A stretch of 64,000 nucleotides of DNA from JAJPHI01 sp035541875 (GTDB lineage: Bacteria; Desulfobacterota; Binatia; Binatales; Binataceae): assembly GCA_035541875.1 (NCBI GenBank), contig DATKML010000034.1, positions 162,278 through 226,277 on the forward strand, read 5' to 3'. Made by a program: the position numbers and the translations under genes. Of this stretch, positions 34,737-44,559 are shown piece by piece. The notes under the pieces are model-generated. The model was not told the DNA's origin and made no database searches. It saw only the letters and a list, made by a program, of their open reading frames with translations. The first letter of the stretch is position 1, and each line of letters begins with the position of its first letter.

Positions 34737-34999
34737 TCGGATAAATGAGGAGTTTTTTGGATCTCCCTATTCTAGTTAGCCGTAGGTGGTAGGTTGGTCA
34801 AGCAAGCTTAATCCTTTAGCGCGCGTCCGACGTACTCGATTAACATCGCAATGCAATGGAATCCGATAACGTGCTTAAGTCGCCAATAACAACTCATTAA
34901 TATCGAGTTGGCCGATAACTGATGTTTGCGGGAGGAAACTCTAAGGTCCGATAAAACGAGCTTCTATTAAGCCCTGAAAACCGTATTATAGGTGCTCAT

Positions 35000-35875
35000 A
35001 TGAGAAGCACGACGAGAAGCATCTTGGCTCAAGTGTTCTACCAGCTTCCGCTTTCGCGAAAAATAGCCGAGTTTCGGGCTCTGCTCAGGCCGGCGTCAAT
35101 CCTGAGGAACCTGAACTATAGTTTGCGGAAAGATAAGGAATCGCTGCCGATACCGAGCTACCGAGCGCGCTTCCTCGTCGCTGGAACAGTCGATATTCCT
35201 GCCTTCCTTGATTTGGGTAAGAAAGGCTTCGATTGTATTATGGAAGCGCTACGGCGCAATTCTGTCTCTGTCGATGCCCTTCACGAAGTCCTCGATTTCG
35301 GCTGCGGGTGCGGGCGCGTTCTGAGATATTGGGGCGCCTTTCCCGAGAAGCGCATTTACGGGACTGACATAAACGACTTTCTGACCGAGGCGTGCCAAAA
35401 CTCGGTTCCTTTTGCGCGCGTTGGGAAAAATCAATTGTATCCTCGACTCGACTATCCTGACGCGAGCTTCGATTTGATTTACGCCTTCTCAGTCTTCACT
35501 CACTGGGACGTTGACGGGCAAAACGCTTGGATCGAGGAACTCTACCGTCTGCTTCGACCGAACGGGGTGCTTCTCATTTCAACTCACGGAGAGGCTTATA
35601 AGAATTACATGAGTGAACGTGAACTGGCCGATTTCAATCGTGACCTTCCCGTCGTGAGGTTCAGCCAGTATGAGGGTGAGAACCGCTGCGTTTCATTTTT
35701 ACCCAGGAACTATATGCTCTCCGCCCTGCGCAGTAGATTCGAAGTCCTTGAGATGGTCCCCAACGGCGCTAGGGGTAACCCTGAACAAGATTTATACGTC
35801 TTGAGACGAGCTCGTCCGAGTGCCACTAACACTATCTGCTCCGCGACCGGGTTTGGCCAGAGCGACGATCCCTGA
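35000..35875 (+). CDS. SAM-dependent methyltransferase
   Basis: A 291-residue methyltransferase. Motif I VLDFGCGCGRVLRYW, acidic IYGTDINDFLTEAC and FDLIYAFSVFTHWD (motif IV) are clear, and VLLISTHGEAYKNY follows. An N-terminal extension of about 90 residues precedes the Rossmann domain. It sits between wza and wzz in the exopolysaccharide locus, so a sugar or lipid-linked sugar is a reasonable but unproven substrate. Confidence 0.8.
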   Translation: MRSTTRSILAQVFYQLPLSRKIAEFRALLRPASILRNLNYSLRKDKESLPIPSYRARFLVAGTVDIPAFLDLGKKGFDCIMEALRRNSVSVDALHEVLDFGCGCGRVLRYWGAFPEKRIYGTDINDFLTEACQNSVPFARVGKNQLYPRLDYPDASFDLIYAFSVFTHWDVDGQNAWIEELYRLLRPNGVLLISTHGEAYKNYMSERELADFNRDLPVVRFSQYEGENRCVSFLPRNYMLSALRSRFEVLEMVPNGARGNPEQDLYVLRRARPSATNTICSATGFGQSDDP

Positions 35876-35959
35876 TGGTGTAGTGGTCCCTACTCAGTTG
35901 GACTACCCTGTTGAAAGGTCGTCTCGTTGGGATTCGCGTTTGGTGGAGAACAAGCGGTT

Positions 35960-37216
35960 GTGGAGTTCATAAAAATCTGGCGAATCCTTGTCGGCAACAA
36001 ACGAATCATCATTTGGCTGCCGATAATTGCAACATTGTCCGCGCTTGCTCTGACGTATGTTTTACCTGAGCAATACGAATCTACGGCGCTCGTCTTAGTT
36101 CGTCCGATCGAAGAGCTGAAATTCAGCTCCAATGACAGAGGAAACAAAGAGCCCGCTGACTTTCCAGTCAGCGTCTCGGCTCCAATTGATTCACTTAGCA
36201 AGACCTACATGGAGGTCATTAAGAGCCAGACGGTCGCTGAAAGTATCGTCGATGCGCTACACCTCGACGTCAAACCGACGCGAGTAAATGCAACCTATCT
36301 CGAGCGCCTCAAGGACAACCTGCGAACCTGGATCAAAGACACGATCAGAGCTCTGCGTAATTACTTCAGATACGGAAGGAATATTCCCGCAACGCCTTAC
36401 CAGCTTGCGGTCGAGGATGTGGAGAACGATCTATCAGTCTCAGCCCGCAAGGATACCTACGCTTTTGACATCACCGCCCGCTCCGGCAATCCTGCTCAAG
36501 CTGCCGCCATAGCCAATAAAGCGGCCGCGATCTTTGTCGAGCAGAGTTCGGAAGCACACCGCAATGAATCCGCCCTTTCACGTCAATTCATCGAAGGGCA
36601 GATGGCAGAGAGTCGCGCAGCGCTAGATAACGCACGAAATGCGCTGCTCGATTACAAGAATTCCGGCGGGACGTTTGAACTGCGGTCCGAGTATGACAAC
36701 GCGCTAAAAAATATCTCCGATTTGGAAAATACTCTCGCGAAAGCACAAGGTAGACTGGCAGGTCTCCAGCGCATTACCGCCAACGCGACACCAACGGTGA
36801 TCGAACAAGAGGCTGAGATAGCATCCCTCAAGGGAAAGATCGCTCTTCTTCGTGAGCAACTGGAAACCTACCCACAAAAGGAAAAACGCCTCAACGCATT
36901 GGTTTTAACAGAGCGCCTGGCGGAAGAAAGCTACGAATTTTTCCGCAAAGAATACGAGCAAGCCCGGATCAAGGAAGCATCAACCCTCACCGAAATTCGC
37001 ATTGCCTCTCCCGCTCAACCGGATATATACCCGGTAAAGCCTTTAAAATACCTCTATGCCGGACTGAGTTTTGCCACTGCCTTGCTCCTGAGTTTGTGCT
37101 GGGCTTTCCTCTTTGAAGCTCTCTATCCACACGTGCGAAGTGCGCAGGATCTTGAGATTGAGCTTGGAATACCGCTGCTCGGTACAATTCCAAAGTCGAC
37201 GCCCTCGGGAAGCTAG
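35960..37216 (+). CDS. polysaccharide chain-length / co-polymerase protein (Wzz/GumC type)
   Basis: The start is GTG at 35960 (VEFIKIWRILVGNKR, with GGAGAA upstream); a TTG at 35927 is a less likely alternative. The 418-residue protein has a first membrane helix (IIIWLPIIATLSALALTYV), a periplasmic region and long coiled coils (SRAALDNARNALLDYKNSGG; LENTLAKAQGRLAGLQR). A second helix (YLYAGLSFATALLLSLCWAF) is near the end. This is the co-polymerase without a fused kinase; the separate kinase is at 56320-57063. It governs chain length with the polymerase. Confidence 0.85.
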   Translation: MEFIKIWRILVGNKRIIIWLPIIATLSALALTYVLPEQYESTALVLVRPIEELKFSSNDRGNKEPADFPVSVSAPIDSLSKTYMEVIKSQTVAESIVDALHLDVKPTRVNATYLERLKDNLRTWIKDTIRALRNYFRYGRNIPATPYQLAVEDVENDLSVSARKDTYAFDITARSGNPAQAAAIANKAAAIFVEQSSEAHRNESALSRQFIEGQMAESRAALDNARNALLDYKNSGGTFELRSEYDNALKNISDLENTLAKAQGRLAGLQRITANATPTVIEQEAEIASLKGKIALLREQLETYPQKEKRLNALVLTERLAEESYEFFRKEYEQARIKEASTLTEIRIASPAQPDIYPVKPLKYLYAGLSFATALLLSLCWAFLFEALYPHVRSAQDLEIELGIPLLGTIPKSTPSGS

Positions 37217-37270
37217 ACAAGGCATTTCACGCCGGCACTCTCCTGGGGCAAGATTAAAGAGACATCACGT

Positions 37271-38401
37271 ATGAGTTTGAGTATTGGTTACGACGGCAAA
37301 TTTCTTTGGCAAGGCAAAAGCTTTGGATCACGTTCGGGTCACGGTGTCCACGCCCGGCATTTGCTTGAATCGATGACCGAGCAGTCACCTCGCTCTGACT
37401 TCGTCGTCTTTGCCCTGGATACCAAGATTGGGATGGATCTTCATCCAAACTGCAAGGTGGTTACATTATCTCGTCTTGCACGGAGTTCCTTCTTTCGTAA
37501 CTTAATCGCCTATCCTCTCACTTTACGCCACGTGCCGGTTGACGTGATGCTGGCCTTTTCCACCCTTCCTTCCTTTGTTGCTTGCAAGACGGTACTTCTT
37601 CTCGCGGACATTTTCTGGCTAGCTAATCCTGGGTGGCTCCCTCCGCATATCGCCATCCCCAGGACAATCGCGCTCCGCCGTTCCGTCAAGCGGGCGGACC
37701 GTATCATCACCACAACCGAATTTTCGCGCCGTGAAATCATGCGCATCTTAAAGGTTCCTGCCGAAAAGATCGTCGTGGTTCCACATGGGACTCGAACGGA
37801 GTTCGCAGAACGTTTGGCGCCCATCAGAATCAATTCGATCTTAGATCAATACCACATTAAGGCGCCTTATATTCTTTCGCTAAACGACATCCACCCGCGA
37901 AAAAATCTTGGTGGTCTGGTAGAAGCCTTCAATCGCCTGAAAGCTCGCACGCGGCTACCTCACCAATTGGTAATAGGCGGGCGGACCCTGTGGCCATATC
38001 CTGAATTTCATCAGAGGGTTGCGCGGAGCCGCTTCGCCCGCGATATTAGGGTGCTCGGTTATGTACCCACTCAGGATGTCCTGGCGCTTTACCAGGGCAG
38101 CGACCTCTTTGTCTATCCGTCCTTTTATGAGGGCTGGGGATTGCAGGTTCACGAGGCTATGATCGCTGGGGTGCCTATCGCCGTTGCCAACAACACGACT
38201 CTGCCGGAGATCGGCGGTAACGCGGTCGAATCGTTCGACCCTCATAATCCTGACGATATGAGTCACGCGATGGAGAAGGTTTTAGTGGACCGCGATCTGC
38301 GTGATTCGCTGATTACGAAGGGCTATGAGCGAGTTAAATTATATTCTTGGCAGGACGCTGCCAATCGCACCCTCTCGGTATGTTATGACCTAGTCAGCTA
38401 A
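37271..38401 (+). CDS. glycosyltransferase family 4 (GT1-type)
   Basis: The 376-residue protein has a GT-B fold. N-terminal YDGKFLWQGKSFGSRSGHG is followed by a C-terminal domain with ILSLNDIHPRKNLGGLVEAF, the family's E-x7-E segment EGWGLQVHEA and the strand GVPIAVANNTTLPEIGG. It would transfer a sugar from a nucleotide donor to the lipid-linked repeat unit at the cytoplasmic face. It begins 54 bases after the chain-length gene and is probably in the same operon with the next gene, 15 bases on. Confidence 0.88.
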   Translation: MSLSIGYDGKFLWQGKSFGSRSGHGVHARHLLESMTEQSPRSDFVVFALDTKIGMDLHPNCKVVTLSRLARSSFFRNLIAYPLTLRHVPVDVMLAFSTLPSFVACKTVLLLADIFWLANPGWLPPHIAIPRTIALRRSVKRADRIITTTEFSRREIMRILKVPAEKIVVVPHGTRTEFAERLAPIRINSILDQYHIKAPYILSLNDIHPRKNLGGLVEAFNRLKARTRLPHQLVIGGRTLWPYPEFHQRVARSRFARDIRVLGYVPTQDVLALYQGSDLFVYPSFYEGWGLQVHEAMIAGVPIAVANNTTLPEIGGNAVESFDPHNPDDMSHAMEKVLVDRDLRDSLITKGYERVKLYSWQDAANRTLSVCYDLVS

Positions 38402-38416
38402 GGGAAAGGAATATCT

Positions 38417-39922
38417 ATGCGTAGTTTCCGAGCACGCCTGTGCTCCGCCTTGATTATTTTGCTTACATCATCGGGTTCCTTCTCGGGGGCGATCGCGCAA
38501 TCAAGAAATGCGATCGTCAACTATCTCACCTTCCAGCTTTTCACAGCAGGAGCTGGTTTCACGACCGAATCGGGTAAGCATCTCATCTCGACGCTTCCAG
38601 ATCCGAGCTTTCTCGATCGCGAAGCCAAACAAATCGTGGGGACCATCGGCGAGCGCGGTAATGCTCAGAACAAACTGGGTATTGTCATTGGGCCCTTGGC
38701 CATGGATTATACTGACGAGCAGCTAAGGACGCTCATTCAGCAGTCTTTCGTGGTTGCCAAGAAGTATCATATTGCCGTTGGTTTTCATTTAGATGACTCC
38801 AAATTCTGGTTGCGACGGAGCGATCTATGGCGTAATCCGGCTAATGTAGAATGGCTCGATTGGAAAGGAACACCCAACTCGGGCCAATACCTTAACTGGG
38901 GTGAACCCTGGAAGCTTGCGCCCCAAGCCTGCTTCAATAGCCCGGGTATGCTCGCTGAGGCCCGTCGAATCGGGGGAAGCGTCATAGGTCCGGCTATTGC
39001 TCAGGAAATTGTCGAATTGCGCAAAACCGGAGATCAGGCCTTATTCGCTGGCATCATCGTGGGCTGGGAAACAGCAATAGGCCGCGATTATTACACGCAT
39101 AAAGACCTCGGCTATTGTGCCTTAACCAACCTAGGCTTCAGTGAGAAAGCGCCGCCGCCGAACCCAGACACACTCCTCGAAGGCGTGGTCAGAAACTGGA
39201 TCGATACGTGGGCTCGCAGCTTGCGGGATGCTGGCGTTCCAGCATATGGCATCTATTCTCATGTAGCTTTTAAATCACACAAACAGTACAAGCAGGAACG
39301 TGGCTGGGGCAAAAGTTCATATTCAAGCTCTGTGATGTTCACCCCACCCTCGGTCGCCTTCAGCAAAGACGTGCTTCCAGGATTCACCACTTATTCCGAT
39401 CCCGAGGTTTTTAATGACATTTACGCAGAGCTCAAGGCGCACGGCAATCCACCATGGGCATCGGCGGAAGGCACCAACGTCGATTTCCAATCCGGGCCAC
39501 CGAGAATCCCAGCGACGGGCATGGAAACTTTCCTCGCCCGTACATTTGGTCATGGTGCGGCTCTGGTGAATATTTACGGCTGGGATATCGGACAGGGAGA
39601 CAATTTGTTCCGTCGGGCCACCGAAGGTGCGCAGGCACTCGCATCGTACCGGAAGTTTTTGCGAGGCGAACCATTGCAGCCAGGCGCTACGAATGTCAAC
39701 TCACCGCAGCCCTCTGACGTCTCAGACTTACAGAACAGAATGCATGCATTACCGGGACGGATAGAGGCCTATCATAATGCCGGCGGTGATATGAGTCTGC
39801 TGCGGCCCCGAGTTGAACGTTTGCAGCAAGATATGAAGAATGGCCAGCTCGATGCGATGGTTCAGGAACTCAGCGGGATTGATGCCATAATCAACGCGAA
39901 GATTGGTGGCAGTCGAAACTAA
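38417..39922 (+). CDS. secreted TIM-barrel-like protein, putative glycoside hydrolase
   Basis: A 501-residue protein with a signal peptide (ALIILLTSSGSFSGAIAQ). Alternating strands and helices suggest a (beta/alpha)8 barrel: IAVGFHLDDSKFWLRRSDLW, ALFAGIIVGWETAIGRD, AYGIYSHVAF, GHGAALVNIYGWDIG. GWE and, later, WASAEGTN place carboxylates at strand ends as in clan-A glycosidases. No family could be named with certainty. In this position it may trim or release the exopolysaccharide in the periplasm. The C-terminal 80 residues are helical. It overlaps the convergent flippase gene by 4 bases. Confidence 0.55.
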   Translation: MRSFRARLCSALIILLTSSGSFSGAIAQSRNAIVNYLTFQLFTAGAGFTTESGKHLISTLPDPSFLDREAKQIVGTIGERGNAQNKLGIVIGPLAMDYTDEQLRTLIQQSFVVAKKYHIAVGFHLDDSKFWLRRSDLWRNPANVEWLDWKGTPNSGQYLNWGEPWKLAPQACFNSPGMLAEARRIGGSVIGPAIAQEIVELRKTGDQALFAGIIVGWETAIGRDYYTHKDLGYCALTNLGFSEKAPPPNPDTLLEGVVRNWIDTWARSLRDAGVPAYGIYSHVAFKSHKQYKQERGWGKSSYSSSVMFTPPSVAFSKDVLPGFTTYSDPEVFNDIYAELKAHGNPPWASAEGTNVDFQSGPPRIPATGMETFLARTFGHGAALVNIYGWDIGQGDNLFRRATEGAQALASYRKFLRGEPLQPGATNVNSPQPSDVSDLQNRMHALPGRIEAYHNAGGDMSLLRPRVERLQQDMKNGQLDAMVQELSGIDAIINAKIGGSRN

Positions 39923-41373
39923 TTCTGTTGATCAGCTTCCCCAGCAGAGAACGTCATTATGTCTTTGATAACTGAGAGAGAGAGGCCAGAGGCAATCAAA
40001 AGAACTCCTCCTGTGCCCAATACGTACAGGAGGAAGAGCGAAACCGGTTGCATAAGTCCCCGCATCGAGTAACAAAGAGCTCCTACTCCAATACTGATTA
40101 ATGCCGGTCTTGCTGAATAGCGAGACCAGGTGACCGCGGTCATCTCTGCTGCTATAAGGCGATGACGGAGTGTCGCCGACGCAACTGCACCACCAACCCG
40201 CCCAACAGCTGAGCCAACGATACCGAATGTCGGCAACAGCACCAGATTTAGGACAAAATTGGTCAATGGGTTAAATGCGAGACGCTCGACGTCTCCTCTT
40301 TGTTTATGGGCAGCTTTTAGGATCACGCTCATAACAGCGTCAGCGGACTCAATTAGGAGGTAGAATAGGAGAACTCTAAATACTATGGTAGCCGCTCGGA
40401 AGCTTTGGCCGAAGAGTATACTTAGAAAGAAATCCGCAAAGATCCACCCACCGACGCATGTCGGTACCACAATATCAAAGAGAATTTGCAACCAAGAACC
40501 GAACTGATTGGGGTCGCGCTTACCACCCTCACTAAAACTGTGGGCGATGCGCGTCATAAGCAACTGCACGAACAAGTTGGGAATCATCAACCCGAGTTCC
40601 ATGAGCTTTGTTGCGGCAGCAAATTGCCCGACAGTCGAGATATCTACCCACAGGGATACCATTATTACGTTGATACGCATCGTCAACATTCCCAACATAT
40701 TGCCGATGCCAAAAGTGAAGATTGTTCTCGCGGACTGCACCAGCGACTTTAATTCGAGCGGCGCGCGAATTGAGAGTGCTCGCAGATAGAGCAACGTGAT
40801 TGAGATCGATGCGGACACGAACTTTGCAACTACTAATGTTGCGATCAGCGCAGCTGCTCCATAGCCCGTCAAGAGCAAATGCAAGCTCACCAGCATCGTG
40901 ATGGCAACTTCCAGCAACAAGGCCGTAAAGGCGAAGTGCATCTGGCGAAATGCGAGAAAAACGGCCCGAGCAGCCATATTTAGAAAGACCGGAATCAAAC
41001 CAAGGCTCGATATCGTAATGACGTGAACCAACTCTGACGAGTAGCCGAGGACCCGGACAGCGATTTGCATCAAGCCAACCGCGATGAAGCCGCTGCCTAT
41101 GCCAAGTACCAAGGCATTATTCACCTGTTGAGAAGCGTTTTGCCCGTGAGTACCCACCTCCCTCATGAGAAACTCGGGAATTCCAAAGCAACTCACCCCT
41201 TGAAACAGCATTAGCCAAGACAATGCCAGCGCATATGAGCCTAGCATTTCGGCGCCGCCGATTCGTGAAACAAGAACGAACAAAACGCCGCTCGACAGAA
41301 GAGCGAGAACGGCTTCGCCTAAGAGGAATACGAGCTGATGCAGAGGTTTCTGACGCATGCCTATTATTGCCAA
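39919..41373 (-). CDS. oligosaccharide flippase (Wzx type, MATE/MOP superfamily)
   Basis: A 484-residue membrane protein with about 12-14 hydrophobic segments. It has the family pattern of EAVLALLSSGVLFVLVSRIGG near the start, GSYALALSWLMLFQG, ISCFGIPEFL-like turns, and polar charges inside helices. It flips undecaprenyl-linked repeat units across the inner membrane. It is on the minus strand, followed by a fragmentary glycosyltransferase gene upstream. A Met at residue 6 is an alternative start. Confidence 0.85.
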   Translation of the reverse strand: MAIIGMRQKPLHQLVFLLGEAVLALLSSGVLFVLVSRIGGAEMLGSYALALSWLMLFQGVSCFGIPEFLMREVGTHGQNASQQVNNALVLGIGSGFIAVGLMQIAVRVLGYSSELVHVITISSLGLIPVFLNMAARAVFLAFRQMHFAFTALLLEVAITMLVSLHLLLTGYGAAALIATLVVAKFVSASISITLLYLRALSIRAPLELKSLVQSARTIFTFGIGNMLGMLTMRINVIMVSLWVDISTVGQFAAATKLMELGLMIPNLFVQLLMTRIAHSFSEGGKRDPNQFGSWLQILFDIVVPTCVGGWIFADFFLSILFGQSFRAATIVFRVLLFYLLIESADAVMSVILKAAHKQRGDVERLAFNPLTNFVLNLVLLPTFGIVGSAVGRVGGAVASATLRHRLIAAEMTAVTWSRYSARPALISIGVGALCYSMRGLMQPVSLFLLYVLGTGGVLLIASGLSLSVIKDIMTFSAGEADQQN

Positions 41374-41501
41374 TCTTGAGTGATCGCTGGACGAATCAAC
41401 GCTTCACAATTCGTCTTTGATAGTATCTCTGGGTCCCGGTAAAACCGCCCTGAAAAATAAGAGGGCTTGCACTCCCGACCTCTTCAGAGCTTGTGCGCTC
41501 G

Positions 41502-42164
41502 CTACTCAATCGCTCCCTCAGAAACGTAAGCTACGGGCACACCAGTCGAGTGAAGGTTGCGAAGGCAGGCCGACGGAAGTAAGGTCTCGCACTGCGGCAG
41601 CAATTCCAAAAAGCGGGACTTACGCAGCAGCAGCAGCTTGCAGCTTTCCGAATTTGCCGCGCTGTTGGCTACACAGCTTGCAACGCCGTCGATCTCGCCA
41701 TTCTCATCAAGCGCTTTGACCAGGCTTTTTAACTCTCTCACTTCCATGCAGCATTCGGGCGCGATCAGTGCAATGTACCGAGCAGTCGCCTGTTCGACGG
41801 TCCACCGAATAGCGACCCCATTCCTCACCGAATCATCGACTGTGATTATCCGAATCAAAGGTTGAGAGCCGCGCAAAGTGTCACAAAGTGAACCGCTCCG
41901 TCGTTCCAAAATGCATATTTCTACCCCCCCGCGGCTCTCTTTACTGAAACCCTCGATCAAGTTGTTCAAGGCGATTCGTGAGTAGTCGGCTGCGTTAAGA
42001 AGAACGCCAAAATCCCTGCAAATCGGCGCATAATTTATGTTCGCTGGTATTGCGAGCGACGGAGACAAAGCACCTTTGAACTTCGACCAGACCACCCGAG
42101 CAGCAACAACGGATCCGTAATCCCTCCAGATCGCAAAGAAACGACCTAACGGCTGCTTTCTCAT
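41502..42164 (-). CDS. GT-A-like protein, possibly partial glycosyltransferase
   Basis: A 220-residue protein. Its middle (SLCDTLRGSQPLIRIITVDD; ATARYIALIAPECCMEVREL; ALDENGEIDGVASCVA) resembles the nucleotide-sugar-binding half of family 2 glycosyltransferases, but no clear DxD motif (only the APECC position) and no C-terminal acceptor domain are seen. It is shorter than usual GT2 enzymes and may be divergent or inactive. Its start overlaps the stop of the next gene upstream (ATGA), so both are translated together. Confidence 0.5.
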   Translation of the reverse strand: MRKQPLGRFFAIWRDYGSVVAARVVWSKFKGALSPSLAIPANINYAPICRDFGVLLNAADYSRIALNNLIEGFSKESRGGVEICILERRSGSLCDTLRGSQPLIRIITVDDSVRNGVAIRWTVEQATARYIALIAPECCMEVRELKSLVKALDENGEIDGVASCVANSAANSESCKLLLLRKSRFLELLPQCETLLPSACLRNLHSTGVPVAYVSEGAIE

Positions 42165-43321
42165 GGATGGTTTGACTTTGAGATGCCGTTCAGTTCTTGG
42201 ATCTGGGCGAGCCTTTCACCAGCCTGTCGTCCGATTGCCTCCGGTGAATAGAACTGCCTGATATGTGCTCGGGCCCTCACTCCTTTTTCGACGGCGACCT
42301 CAGGATTCGCCGCGATAGCCCTCAGGATGGCTACCAGATGCTCTCTGGATGGTTCTGCCCAAATCGCACCTTTGCCATAAGGACCATAGTCCTGCTCCAC
42401 TTCAATAAGAGAGTAATTGAGAGGGAAACCAACCTCCTCTGTCACAAAGTCGGCAGTACCCCCCCAATCGGTAGCGACTACGGGAACCCCTAACGCCATC
42501 GCTTCTGCGACTGTCAGACCGAACCCTTCACTGCGATGCGGAGAGATATAACAATCGGCAGTAGCCATAAGTGCCGTTACCTCAGCTGCCGTTGTGATCT
42601 CGCGCAATACCACGCAGCGTGAATCTCGCTCGACGAGGCGGTTTAGGTACATGGAGAAATCTCCATTATGCTCCGTATTCGAGACCTTCAGTATGAGGCG
42701 GACATCGGGATGATCTGGAAACGCGTCTAAAAACGCGTCCACCAAGCACTGCGGGTTTTTCCTCTCGACCAGGCTGGAGGCATCGAAGACATACAGCAGA
42801 ACAAATTCCGTATCCTTAATCTCGAGCCTTCTCCGCCACACCGATCGATCAAATTCACGAGGAGGAAGAATTGCGTATGGCATCAGCACGACTGGTTTGT
42901 CCGTAACCGCCCGAACCGCCCTTTGACAGAACGTCGACGGTACCCAAATCTCATCAAAGTACTCAAGCTCCCGAAGCCATTCATCTCGTAGGGCTGGCAT
43001 CTCCCATACCCACAAGCCGATCTTGTACCGCGAGCGCCTGAACGTTCTCCCGTGGAAGTGAACAAAGCGATGCACCGAATCCGCATTTATCTGGACTACT
43101 GAGATGGGGTGGATTGGTCTCTCGTACTGGTAGACTTTCCCGATACTGGGCTGATGGATGAAAAGCTCGTGCACCGGGACGACCGATAGATCAATGCCGG
43201 CAGTGCGAAAGGCGCTTACATAGCCTCGCGCCGCTACGCCAAGGCCGCTGACAACCCCTACCGGGCCATAAAGGTTGACTCCAGGGAGCTTAGGAGACTT
43301 ATGTGACGTAGCGGCTAACAT
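42161..43321 (-). CDS. glycosyltransferase family 4 (GT1-type)
   Basis: The internal start MLAATSHKSPKLPG gives 387 residues; a longer frame to 43450 adds an atypical N-terminus. PVGVVSGLGVAARGYVSAF is the donor-site Gly loop. FDEIWVPSTFCQRAV and the E-x7-E segment EGFGLTVAEAMALGVPVV identify the family. It transfers a sugar in repeat-unit assembly. It overlaps the short GT-A-like gene by 4 bases. Confidence 0.85.
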   Translation of the reverse strand: MLAATSHKSPKLPGVNLYGPVGVVSGLGVAARGYVSAFRTAGIDLSVVPVHELFIHQPSIGKVYQYERPIHPISVVQINADSVHRFVHFHGRTFRRSRYKIGLWVWEMPALRDEWLRELEYFDEIWVPSTFCQRAVRAVTDKPVVLMPYAILPPREFDRSVWRRRLEIKDTEFVLLYVFDASSLVERKNPQCLVDAFLDAFPDHPDVRLILKVSNTEHNGDFSMYLNRLVERDSRCVVLREITTAAEVTALMATADCYISPHRSEGFGLTVAEAMALGVPVVATDWGGTADFVTEEVGFPLNYSLIEVEQDYGPYGKGAIWAEPSREHLVAILRAIAANPEVAVEKGVRARAHIRQFYSPEAIGRQAGERLAQIQELNGISKSNHP

Positions 43322-43479
43322 TCCAAGGCGCTTCCAGCAAACTCCCTCACCCTGATAAACTACCTCTCGCAAAGCAATCGAAGGGAGTCTAGCTTCTGTG
43401 CCATCCAAGCGCCTTCTGATAGGCGTTAGTGTTACATCTCGGCAAGACAAACGCTATATGGCGATAGTGGATTAAATTA

Positions 43480-44523
43480 TTGTCTGGCTCAATCCGAAAC
43501 GCAACCGAAGACCTTACGATTGTTATTGCTAACCTCGGCAATGTTACGCATCTTCAGAACTGCCTCAAATCCTTATTCGTATCTCTCGGCTCGGAGATAA
43601 GAGTCCGCGTCATTGTTGGGTACAATTTTGCCGGCGTAAGCGAAGGGCCGGAACAAATCGCTCTTGAGTTTCCCCAAGTTGAGCAATTCCGAGCAAAGGC
43701 GAAGCTTGGTTATTGTCGCGCCTATAATCAGTTGATGGCGATGACGACGAGTCGCTACGTTCTGCTGTTGGACGATGATTCGCTCCTTCGTAAAGGCACT
43801 GTCGAAGGCATGGTCCGCTTCATGGACGAGCACCGAGAGGTTGGAATCGCTACCTGTCGGACGGTCAATCCGGATGGTAGCTATCAGAAGACGACCGCGA
43901 AGATGTACAACCTCCGCACCGAAATTGCGAATATTTGTCGTCCTTCCGCATTTTGGCGCGATGGCATCGACGAGACGGTTCAGACCTGGAGACCTGCGGG
44001 TTGGCTAAACGGAAACTTCTTGATAGTTCGATCCCAAACTCTCCGCGACGTTGGACCACTCGACGAACACTATTATACCTTTCAGTGTGAAGCAGACTGG
44101 TGCCTACGTATAAAAGCTGCCGGCTGGGTCGTCGCCTACGTTCCCAATTTTGAGGTCATTCATATTGGGGGGGCGCACAGCGTGGAGTCGAAAGTTAAAA
44201 GCTACAACAATCTTATTAGGAGCCACATCAATCGCTATTACTTCATACGCAAACACTATGGAAATACGGCACTCCTAATCTTTCGAGCTATTATGAGCCT
44301 GGGCGCGGCATTCCGATTCTGTACGTACGGTATACTAGCGGCAGTAAAACCTTCTCGGCGAGACGAAGCTATTCCGAAGCTCAAGGCTTATTGGAAAGTG
44401 TTTCTGCTGGGTATGGCAACTCAGCCCGACAGTCTCCCGCCAGACTTGTTACGCGATAGTGAAGTCTTCGAGCCATTCTTAAGGGTCGGAGACGCTAAGG
44501 CGGACCCTACCTCGGTCGGTTAG
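43480..44523 (+). CDS. glycosyltransferase family 2
   Basis: The start is a TTG (LSGSIRNATEDLTIVIANLG); no ATG fits. The 347-residue protein has the GT-A pattern VIANLGNVTHLQNCLKSLF, RYVLLLDDDSLLRKGTVEGM (DDD metal site) and GPLDEHYYTFQCEADWCLRI (catalytic-base region). The C-terminal part (RSHINRYYFIRKHYG and the following helices) is typical of rhamnosyl-type enzymes, though the sugar cannot be told. It is divergent from the GT4 gene. Confidence 0.82.
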   Translation: MSGSIRNATEDLTIVIANLGNVTHLQNCLKSLFVSLGSEIRVRVIVGYNFAGVSEGPEQIALEFPQVEQFRAKAKLGYCRAYNQLMAMTTSRYVLLLDDDSLLRKGTVEGMVRFMDEHREVGIATCRTVNPDGSYQKTTAKMYNLRTEIANICRPSAFWRDGIDETVQTWRPAGWLNGNFLIVRSQTLRDVGPLDEHYYTFQCEADWCLRIKAAGWVVAYVPNFEVIHIGGAHSVESKVKSYNNLIRSHINRYYFIRKHYGNTALLIFRAIMSLGAAFRFCTYGILAAVKPSRRDEAIPKLKAYWKVFLLGMATQPDSLPPDLLRDSEVFEPFLRVGDAKADPTSVG

Positions 44524-44559
44524 TTAATAAATAGGGTCGTAGCAGAAACACACCGTAGC

